52,698 nucleotides of DNA from Paracoccus versutus (GTDB taxonomy: Bacteria; Pseudomonadota; Alphaproteobacteria; Rhodobacterales; Rhodobacteraceae). Where the stretch lies: assembly GCF_000763885.1 (NCBI RefSeq), contig NZ_JRKO01000042.1, positions 1-52,698 on the forward strand, given 5' to 3'. Below the pieces are notes generated by a model. That model did not search any database. It was not told the DNA's origin and saw only the letters and a list, made by a program, of their open reading frames with translations. Positions 1 through 6,203 of this stretch are shown here, piece after piece. Position numbers and translations under genes: made by a program. Every line of letters starts with the position of its first letter. Position 1 is the first letter of the stretch.

Positions 1-86
1 GGGCAAGGCGGCAAGAACGCTTGACGCGCCGCGCGCATGGGGTCACTTCTGGGCCCCGCATCACTGAGCGACCAGCGAGGCGCGCC

Positions 87-683
87 ATGTTCTACCGACC
101 CCAGGACGGCCACGGGCTGCCGCACAATCCGCTGAACGCTATCGTCGCGCCGCGGCCGATCGGCTGGATCTCGACCCGCGGGCGGCAGGGCGACAACCTG
201 GCGCCCTATTCCTTCTTCAACCTGACCGCCTATGTGCCGCCGCAGGTCATGTTCGCCTCGACCGCGGCCAAGCCGGACCGGAACGGGACCAAGGACAGCG
301 TGGCCCAGATCGCCGAGTCGCGCGTCTTCTGCGTCAACATCGCCGACGGGCCGCTGAAGGACCAGGTCAACGCCAGTTCCGCAGCCCTGCCCGCCGGGGT
401 GAACGAATTCCAGGCCGCCGGCATCGAGCCCGCCGAATGCGAGAGCATCGACTGCCCGCGCGTGGCCGGCGCCGCCGCGGCGCTGGAATGCCGCGCGACC
501 CGCATCCTGCGGCTGGCGGGCGAGGCGAACTACATGGTGCTGGGCGTCGTCACCGGCATCCACCTGCGCGAGGATTGCCTGAAGGACGGCCGCTTCGACC
601 TGCGCGCCACCGGCTGGCTGTCGCGCATGGGCTACAAGGACTACACCATCACCACCCAGACCTTCGAGATGGAGCGCCCCTGA
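87..683 (+). CDS. Flavin reductase family protein (FMN-binding split barrel)
   Basis: This 198-residue protein resembles the flavin reductase / DIM6-NTAB family, which binds FMN and usually reduces flavin with NAD(P)H or serves as the reductase half of a two-component oxygenase. The family pattern is visible near the N terminus: NAIVAPRPIGWISTRG followed by NLAPYSFFNLTAY, the segment that forms the flavin site. The ATG at 87 is preferred over the upstream GTG at 21 because it has a GAGG Shine-Dalgarno sequence a few bases upstream and the extra N-terminal residues look non-native. Its stop codon overlaps the apt start by one base, so the two are probably co-transcribed. The physiological substrate is unknown; family assignment is confident, specific function is not. 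Confidence 0.85.
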   Translation: MFYRPQDGHGLPHNPLNAIVAPRPIGWISTRGRQGDNLAPYSFFNLTAYVPPQVMFASTAAKPDRNGTKDSVAQIAESRVFCVNIADGPLKDQVNASSAALPAGVNEFQAAGIEPAECESIDCPRVAGAAAALECRATRILRLAGEANYMVLGVVTGIHLREDCLKDGRFDLRATGWLSRMGYKDYTITTQTFEMERP

Positions 684-1246
684 TGGAGAACCGGCCCGAA
701 AAGCGCCGCCGCGACACCCGGACGGTGCGCGACTATATCCGCACCATCGTCGATTTCCCGCATGAGGGCATCCTATTTCGCGACGTGACCACGCTCTTTG
801 CCGATGCGCGCGGCTTTCGCATGGCGGTGGACCAGCTTCTGGCCGCCTATGCCGGCGAGGCCATCGACAAGGTGGTCGGGCTCGAGGCGCGCGGCTTCAT
901 CCTGGGCGGCGCGGTGGCACATCAGCTTTCCGTGGGCTTCGTGCCGATCCGCAAGAAGGGTAAGCTGCCCGGCGCCGTCATCAGCCAGGCCTATGCGCTG
1001 GAATATGGCGAGGCGGTGATGGAGATCCACGACGACGCGCTTCGCCCCGGCGAACGGGTGCTGATCGTGGACGACCTGCTGGCCACCGGCGGCACCGCAG
1101 CGGCCGGGATCTCGCTTTGCGAGCGGCTGGGGGCCGAGGTCGTGGGCTGCGCCTTCGTAATCGAGCTGCCCGAGCTGGGCGGGCGGGCGCTGCTGGAGGG
1201 GCTGGGCCACGAGGTCCATGCCCTGACCAGCTTCGAGGGCGCCTGA
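683..1246 (+). CDS. apt: Adenine phosphoribosyltransferase
   Basis: The 187-residue product is a cytoplasmic purine-salvage enzyme that converts adenine and PRPP to AMP and pyrophosphate. The PRPP-binding motif VLIVDDLLATGGTA is intact near residue 120, and the N-terminal segment DYIRTIVDFPHEGILFRDVT is the usual APT hood region. Family members are about 170-185 residues, so length is normal. The start ATG shares its G... frame boundary with the TGA of the flavin reductase gene (TGATG arrangement), which points to translational coupling. No regulatory element is visible between the two genes. Confidence 0.95.
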   Translation: MENRPEKRRRDTRTVRDYIRTIVDFPHEGILFRDVTTLFADARGFRMAVDQLLAAYAGEAIDKVVGLEARGFILGGAVAHQLSVGFVPIRKKGKLPGAVISQAYALEYGEAVMEIHDDALRPGERVLIVDDLLATGGTAAAGISLCERLGAEVVGCAFVIELPELGGRALLEGLGHEVHALTSFEGA

Positions 1247-1285
1247 TCCCTTGCGAGGCGCCCCTACCGGGGTTAGGTGAAGCCC

Positions 1286-2236
1286 ATGGACAAGAAACCG
1301 CCCCTGATCCTTTACCTGGCCGCGCCGCGCGGCTTTTGCGCCGGCGTGGACCGCGCCATCAAGATCGTCGAGATGGCGCTGCAGAAATGGGGCGCGCCGG
1401 TCTATGTGCGCCACGAGATCGTGCATAACAAGTTCGTCGTCGACAGCCTGCGCGACAAGGGCGCGGTCTTCGTCGAGGAGCTGGACGAGTGCCCCGACGA
1501 CCGGCCGGTGATCTTTTCCGCCCATGGCGTGCCCAAGGCGGTGCCGGCCGAGGCGCGGCGGCGCGAGATGGTCTTCGTCGACGCCACCTGCCCCCTGGTC
1601 AGCAAGGTCCATGTCGAGGCCGAGCGCCACCACGCCGAGGGCCTGCAGATGGTGATGATCGGCCATGCCGGCCACCCCGAGGTGCTGGGCACCATGGGGC
1701 AATTGCCCGAGGGCGAGGTGCTGCTGGTCGAGACGGTCGAGGACGTGGCCGGGATCGAGCCGCGCGATCCTTCCCGGCTGGCCTTCATCACCCAGACCAC
1801 GCTGTCGGTCGACGACACCGCCGCCATCGTGGCCGCCTTGCAGGCCCGGTTTCCCGGCATCAGGGGGCCGGCCAAGGAGGACATCTGCTATGCGACGACC
1901 AACCGGCAGGCCTCGGTCAAGGCCATCGCCGGGCAGATCGACGCGCTTCTGGTGATCGGGGCGCCGAACAGTTCCAACTCGCGCCGGCTGGTCGAGGTGG
2001 GCAGCGCCGCCGGCTGCGCCTATTCCCAGCTGGTGATGCGCGCCGACCAGATCGACTGGCGCGCCATCGAAGGCGCGCGGGCGGTGGGCGTGACCGCCGG
2101 CGCCTCGGCCCCCGAGGTGCTGGTGGACGAGGTGGTCGCGGCCTTTCGCGAACGCTACGACGTGACGGTCGAGATGGTCGAGACGGCGCGCGAGAATGTC
2201 GAGTTCAAGGTGCCGCGGGTCTTGCGCGAGGCCTGA
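1286..2236 (+). CDS. ispH: 4-hydroxy-3-methylbut-2-enyl diphosphate reductase
   Basis: IspH is the last enzyme of the non-mevalonate (MEP) isoprenoid pathway and produces IPP and DMAPP. It is an iron-sulfur protein. The three conserved cysteines can be placed: RGFCAGVDRA near the N terminus, VDATCPLVSKVH in the middle, and DICYATTNRQ in the last third, with the substrate motif SSNSRRLVEV following. Length (316 residues from this ATG) fits the family. A GTG at 1277 would add three residues, but the GG-TTAGG sequence just before it is better spaced as a ribosome site for the ATG at 1286. It is followed by a GC-rich dispersed repeat and then by the GST and rnhA genes. Confidence 0.95.
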   Translation: MDKKPPLILYLAAPRGFCAGVDRAIKIVEMALQKWGAPVYVRHEIVHNKFVVDSLRDKGAVFVEELDECPDDRPVIFSAHGVPKAVPAEARRREMVFVDATCPLVSKVHVEAERHHAEGLQMVMIGHAGHPEVLGTMGQLPEGEVLLVETVEDVAGIEPRDPSRLAFITQTTLSVDDTAAIVAALQARFPGIRGPAKEDICYATTNRQASVKAIAGQIDALLVIGAPNSSNSRRLVEVGSAAGCAYSQLVMRADQIDWRAIEGARAVGVTAGASAPEVLVDEVVAAFRERYDVTVEMVETARENVEFKVPRVLREA

Positions 2237-2261
2237 GCCGGGCTTGCCGGGCGGTGCCGTC

Positions 2262-2321
2262 GCGGGGGGCGCTGCCCCCGGCCCTGCGGGCCTCCCCCGG
2301 AGTATTTTGGGAACGAAGAAA
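2262..2321 (+). repeat. GC-hairpin plus TATTT-type dispersed repeat
   Basis: The spacer between ispH and the GST gene consists of two small perfect hairpins (GGGGGC-gct-GCCCCC at 2265-2279 and GGCCC-tgc-GGGCC at 2280-2292) followed by a tail containing TATTTTGGGAACGAAGAAA. The same tail, in the opposite orientation and again attached to GC-rich hairpins, occurs at the right end of the window (from 52607). A related sequence lies inside ileS at 6902-6923. The end of the tail also supplies the purine-rich stretch upstream of the GST start. It may act as a terminator or mRNA stabiliser; that role is not shown by sequence alone. Confidence 0.6.
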
Positions 2322-2329
2322 GGGTCGGG

Positions 2330-2935
2330 ATGAAGCTCTGGTCGATGCCGTCATCCGGCAACAGTTACAAGGTTCGGCTGGCCCTGGCGCTGCTGGGGCG
2401 CGATTGCGAGATCGTGGATGTCGAATATCTGACCGAGGCGCTGGCGGCGGCCAAGGCGACGGGGCGGCTGCCCTTTGGCAAGGCGCCGGTGCTGGAGCTG
2501 GACGACGGGCGGCTGTTGCCGGAATCGAACGCGATCCTGTGCTGGCTGGGCGAGGGCACGCGCTTCGTGCCGCAGGACGCCTTCGAGCGCGCCGCCATGC
2601 TGGGCTGGATGTTCTGGGAGCAGAACCAGCACGAGGGCGTGATCGCCGTGCGCGCGGCCTTGCAGGTCTATCCGCAGCGCCGCGCGCAGGCGACGCCCGA
2701 GCGCATGGCCGAATTGCTGGAGCGCGGCCATGCGCTGCTCCAGGTGATGGAGGACCGGCTGGCCGGGCATGACTGGCTGGTGGGCGATGCCGTCAGCCTC
2801 GCCGATATCTGCCTTTACGGCTATACCCATACGGCCGGCAGCCTGGGCGGGTTCGACATGGCGCGGTTCCCCGGCATCGGGCGCTGGCTTGGCCGCATCG
2901 CCGCCCTGCCCGGCTACAAGGGACTGGAGGCATGA
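2330..2935 (+). CDS. Glutathione S-transferase family protein
   Basis: The 201-residue protein has the two-domain GST layout: a thioredoxin-fold N-terminal half starting MKLWSMPSSGNSYKVRLAL, with the glutathione-binding segment LPESNAILCWLGEGT (the usual E-S/T pair) near residues 64-78, and an all-helical C-terminal half ending in the SLADICLYGYTHTA segment typical of this fold. It probably conjugates or reduces a glutathione-linked substrate in the cytoplasm; which one cannot be told. The 3' end overlaps rnhA by four bases (ATGA), so the two are translationally coupled. Confidence 0.9.
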   Translation: MKLWSMPSSGNSYKVRLALALLGRDCEIVDVEYLTEALAAAKATGRLPFGKAPVLELDDGRLLPESNAILCWLGEGTRFVPQDAFERAAMLGWMFWEQNQHEGVIAVRAALQVYPQRRAQATPERMAELLERGHALLQVMEDRLAGHDWLVGDAVSLADICLYGYTHTAGSLGGFDMARFPGIGRWLGRIAALPGYKGLEA

Positions 2936-3399
2936 GCGCGCTGTTCGCCTGGACCGACGGCGCCTGCAGCGGCAATCCCGGCCCCGGCGGCTGGGGGGTG
3001 CTGATGCGGGCCATGGAGGGCGAGACGGTGCTGAAGGAGCGCGAGCTGTCGGGCGGCGAGGCCGAGACCACCAACAATCGCATGGAGCTGATGGCGGCGA
3101 TCTCGGCCTTGGAGGCGCTGACCCGGCCGAGCGAGATCACCGTGACCACCGACAGCGCCTATGTGAAGAACGGCGTCACGCAATGGATCCACGGCTGGAA
3201 GCGGAACGGCTGGCGCACCGCCGACCGCAAGCCGGTGAAGAATGCCGAGCTGTGGCAGCGGCTTGACGCGGCGCAGGCGCGCCACAAGGTGCGCTGGGAA
3301 TGGATCAAGGGCCATGCCGGACATCCAGAGAACGAGCGCGCCGATGCGCTGGCGCGGGCGGGCATGGCGCCCTTCAAGCCGGCCAGGGCCGCGGGATGA
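2932..3399 (+). CDS. rnhA: Ribonuclease HI
   Basis: RNase HI removes RNA from RNA-DNA hybrids such as R-loops and primers. All four catalytic acidic positions are visible in the 155-residue product: the Asp in WTDGACSGNPGPGGWG, the Glu in NNRMELMAAISALEAL, the Asp in VTTDSAYVKNG and the Asp in ENERADALARAG. The basic substrate-handling region QWIHGWKRNGWRTADRK is also present. Length matches the family. It overlaps the preceding GST gene and the following channel gene by four bases each (ATGA), giving a tightly packed three-gene unit. Confidence 0.96.
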   Translation: MSALFAWTDGACSGNPGPGGWGVLMRAMEGETVLKERELSGGEAETTNNRMELMAAISALEALTRPSEITVTTDSAYVKNGVTQWIHGWKRNGWRTADRKPVKNAELWQRLDAAQARHKVRWEWIKGHAGHPENERADALARAGMAPFKPARAAG

Positions 3400-4028
3400 G
3401 CGTCGAGGCGCTGGTCCCGCTTCTGGATTATGCCAGCGTGCTGGTCTTTGCCCTGACCGGCGCGCTGGTGGCGAGCCGCGGGCAGCTGGACGTCGTCGGC
3501 TTCATCTTCTTCGCCACGCTGACCGGGATCGGCGGCGGCACCCTGCGCGACCTGGTCTTGGGCCGGGCGCCGGTGTTCTGGGTCGGGCGGCCCGAGCTGC
3601 TGCTGCTGACCGCCGGCGCGGCGATCGTGGTGTTCTTTACCGCGCATCGGCTGGAGAGCCGCTATCGCGCCATCCTGTGGCTGGATGCCTTTGCCCTGGC
3701 CGTGGCGGTGCCGGCCGGGGTCGGCGTGGCGCTGGAGACGGGGGTGAGCCCCGTCGTCACCGTGCTGATGGGGGTGATGACCGGCACCTTCGGCGGGCTG
3801 ATGCGCGACGTGGTCGGGAATGAGGTGCCCCTGGTGCTGAAGCAGGGCGAGCTTTACGTCACCGCCGCCTTTGGCGGGGCGGTGGCGGCGCTGCTGTTGC
3901 TGGCGCTGGGTGCCGGGCGCGGCTGGGCGCTGATCGGCTGCGCGGCGGTGGTGCTGCTGCTGCGCGCCGGGGGCCTGGGCTTCGGCTGGCGGCTGCCGGT
4001 CTACAAGGCGCGGCCACCGCGGATGTGA
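3396..4028 (+). CDS. TRIC-type / UPF0126 membrane protein (YadS-like)
   Basis: The 210-residue protein is almost entirely hydrophobic, with about seven predicted transmembrane helices, and has two halves of similar design. Each half carries the family hallmark: GIGGGTLRDLVLG near residue 45 and GTFGGLMRDVVGN near residue 130. These glycine-rich GGxxRD motifs identify the trimeric intracellular cation channel superfamily (bacterial UPF0126), which forms potassium-permeable pores, although some homologues have been linked to amino acid transport. The start codon ATG lies in an ATGA overlap with the rnhA stop, which favours it over upstream in-frame starts inside rnhA. Confidence 0.9.
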   Translation: MSVEALVPLLDYASVLVFALTGALVASRGQLDVVGFIFFATLTGIGGGTLRDLVLGRAPVFWVGRPELLLLTAGAAIVVFFTAHRLESRYRAILWLDAFALAVAVPAGVGVALETGVSPVVTVLMGVMTGTFGGLMRDVVGNEVPLVLKQGELYVTAAFGGAVAALLLLALGAGRGWALIGCAAVVLLLRAGGLGFGWRLPVYKARPPRM

Positions 4029-4034
4029 CCGGCC

Positions 4035-4358
4035 TCAGCGGTCGGACCAGATTGCCATCTCGGTGCCGCCCGGCTCGCGGAACTGGAAGCGGCGGCCGCC
4101 GGGGAAGGCGAAGATCGGCCGGGTGATCGCGGCCCCCGCCTCGGTCACGCGGGCCAGCGCCACTTCCAGGTCGTCGGTGCGCAGGATCACCAGCGGCGGC
4201 GCCGGGGGACCGGCGGCGATGCCACCCGCCAGGCCGGCATCGGCGAGTTCCTGGTAGTCGGGACCGTAGTCGTTGAAACGCCAGCCGAAGGCTTGGCCGA
4301 AGAAGGCTTTCGTGGCCGGCAGGTCGGGCGAGCTGAATTCGAGATAGTCGATCTTCAT
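4035..4358 (-). CDS. VOC (glyoxalase/bleomycin-resistance-fold) protein
   Basis: This 107-residue protein has the vicinal-oxygen-chelate pattern: an N-terminal strand MKIDYLEFSSPDLPATKAFF followed by GWRFNDYGPDYQEL, and a C-terminal half ending PGGRRFQFREPGGTEMAIW, where the Glu near the end is the usual metal ligand in this fold. Such single-module proteins normally dimerise to form metal-dependent lyases, dioxygenases or binding proteins. There is no indication of its substrate. It is convergent with the preceding channel gene, separated by only a few bases. Confidence 0.85.
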   Translation of the reverse strand: MKIDYLEFSSPDLPATKAFFGQAFGWRFNDYGPDYQELADAGLAGGIAAGPPAPPLVILRTDDLEVALARVTEAGAAITRPIFAFPGGRRFQFREPGGTEMAIWSDR

Positions 4359-4406
4359 CGGGAAGCCCTTTCGGATGTTCCCGTTTTGTTTACACCTGCG
4401 CGCGAC

Positions 4407-4808
4407 CTAGCGCAAGACCGGCGGGCCGGGACGGCGTTCGCGCAGATCCTCGACCCCCATGCGCAGCCCGGCGCCGATGCGATGCGCAAGCGCCGACCAG
4501 GCTTTGGCCGTCTCGAGCGGAAGGGTGCGGCGCAGGGTTTCGTCGAAAAGCATCAGCCAGGGCGCGAAATGCTGCGCCTTCACGTCGCCCGTGCGCATGT
4601 GGACCTGCATCGGATTGCCGTCATAGCCGCGCTCATAAAGGATGGCATTGCGCCAGAAGCGGGCGATCTTGGCCTCGTGCTCGGGCCAGTCGGCGACATG
4701 GGCGGCGAAGACCGGGCCCAGCACCTCGTGCCGGCGCACCGCGGCGTAGAAGGTGGCGACGACGCGGTCGATCTGTTCGGGTGTGACGTCGAAACGGGGC
4801 GGGATCAT
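4407..4808 (-). CDS. Group III truncated haemoglobin
   Basis: The 133-residue protein matches the group III truncated haemoglobins: an early FDVTPEQIDRVVATFYAAVRR helix, the PVFAAHVADWPEHEAKIARFW segment with aromatic residues of the haem pocket, and the proximal-histidine helix KAQHFAPWLMLFDETL. Members bind haem and have been linked to oxygen or nitric-oxide chemistry; in denitrifying Paracoccus relatives an NO role would be reasonable but is inference. The neighbour on the same strand is an FAD monooxygenase, with about 40 bases between them, so they may share a transcript. Confidence 0.88.
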   Translation of the reverse strand: MIPPRFDVTPEQIDRVVATFYAAVRRHEVLGPVFAAHVADWPEHEAKIARFWRNAILYERGYDGNPMQVHMRTGDVKAQHFAPWLMLFDETLRRTLPLETAKAWSALAHRIGAGLRMGVEDLRERRPGPPVLR

Positions 4809-4848
4809 GCGCCGGATATGGACCCCTGCGGCCCGCGCTGCAAGCCTG

Positions 4849-6021
4849 TCACGGATCGCGCGTGCCCGAAAGCGGCGGGATCATGGTGCCGGCGACCAGA
4901 TGCGTCAGCCCGCGCCGCAGCAGCGGCAGGGTCGAAAGCGGCGCCAGGACCAAGTCGCGCAGCCAGGGCAGGCTGCGGCTGCCCGATTGATACATCGGCG
5001 TGAAGGCCGCGCTCATCGCCTGGTAGATGCGCACATGCCAGCGGCGCATGGCGGCGTAATCCGGCAGGGCTTCCGCCAGCGGGCGGCGCAGCGCATGGGC
5101 CAGCGCAAAGGCGTCGAGCAGCGCCATGTTCGCCCCCTGCCCCAGCTGCGGGCTGGCGCGATGCGCGGCATCGCCGATATGGACCAGGCCCGGCGCAAAG
5201 GGCCGGCGCAGGGTGCCGTGGCTGTAGCGCGCCGGCGTCATCTGCGCATGGTCGCGGATGGTTTCCAGGAAGGGCGCCATCTGCGGCCAGAGCGCGGCGA
5301 CCTGGGCGCGCCAATCCGCGACCGGGGTTTGCGGCCAGCGGTCCAGCTCGGCCAGCGGCATGGACCAGAAGACGGCCGCGCGCGGCGTCGGGTCGCCGGG
5401 CAGGCAGCCGATCGGCAGCACGCCCGCCATGCGGCTGGCGGCGCGGTAGCGCTGGCGCAGCTGGTCGCGGGGGAAATCCGTCTCGGGCCAGGGCACCGTG
5501 CCCCAGATCGCGCCATAGCCCAGCGGCCGCGCCCGTAGCGGCGACAGCCGCGAGCCGGCGCCGCTGGCATCGACGACAAGGTCGAAGGGGCCGAAATCGC
5601 GCCCATCCGCCAGCGCAAGGCGCCGTCCCGCCCCGTCCGGCGGCGCCGCGGCGATCTCGGCCCCGGTCACCACCGGCAGGCCGAGCCCGGCGACCCGGTC
5701 CCAGAGCAGCCCGAACAGCGTGGCGCGATGGATGCCGCGGCCCGGCGCCGCGGCGGGATAGGAGACGTCCAGCACCTTGCGGCCCCGCGCCTCGTGCCCG
5801 AGCATCCGGGCGATGGGGCTGGAGAGGCGGCGGGTCTCCTCGCCCGCGCCGATCCGGTCCAGCACGGCCAGCCCGACCGGCTGGACCACCAGGCCCGAGC
5901 CCAGCGGGCGCGGCGCGGCAAAGCGCTCGAACAGGGTGACGGCATGGCCCTCGCGGGCCAGAAGGGCGGCAGAGGCCAGGCCGCCGATCCCGGCGCCGGC
6001 GATGGCGATCCTGTAGCTCAT
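4849..6021 (-). CDS. FAD-dependent aromatic-ring-hydroxylase-like monooxygenase
   Basis: The 390-residue protein belongs to the class A flavin monooxygenases (UbiH / salicylate hydroxylase fold). The N-terminal dinucleotide fold IAIAGAGIGGLASAALLAREG, the central DLVVDASGAGSRLSP (DG-like) motif and the C-terminal GD motif GLVHIGDAAHRASPQLGQG are all intact. It should bind FAD and use NAD(P)H and oxygen to hydroxylate an aromatic or similar compound. No pathway genes are nearby, so the substrate is unknown. It lies directly upstream of the truncated haemoglobin gene on the same strand and is divergent from ileS. Confidence 0.9.
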   Translation of the reverse strand: MSYRIAIAGAGIGGLASAALLAREGHAVTLFERFAAPRPLGSGLVVQPVGLAVLDRIGAGEETRRLSSPIARMLGHEARGRKVLDVSYPAAAPGRGIHRATLFGLLWDRVAGLGLPVVTGAEIAAAPPDGAGRRLALADGRDFGPFDLVVDASGAGSRLSPLRARPLGYGAIWGTVPWPETDFPRDQLRQRYRAASRMAGVLPIGCLPGDPTPRAAVFWSMPLAELDRWPQTPVADWRAQVAALWPQMAPFLETIRDHAQMTPARYSHGTLRRPFAPGLVHIGDAAHRASPQLGQGANMALLDAFALAHALRRPLAEALPDYAAMRRWHVRIYQAMSAAFTPMYQSGSRSLPWLRDLVLAPLSTLPLLRRGLTHLVAGTMIPPLSGTRDP

Positions 6022-6203
6022 GGCCGCTTGCTGCCCGAGCCGGGCCGCGGGTGCAAGCCGCGCTTGCAGGGTTCGGGGCGGTTTCCTATAACCCGCGCAT
6101 GTTCAGCAGGGCGCGGATCTTCCGAATTATTCGCCCGGCGGCGTAGGGAGCCCTCGCCGCCGGGTCATGCATGCCTGCCCTGCCACCGAAGGATTCCCGC
6201 CAG

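Noticed and set aside
6022..6203. T-box or attenuator upstream of ileS
   Set aside because: No T-box specifier or antiterminator pattern is visible, and T-boxes are not expected in alphaproteobacteria. Only a normal leader with a ribosome site is seen.
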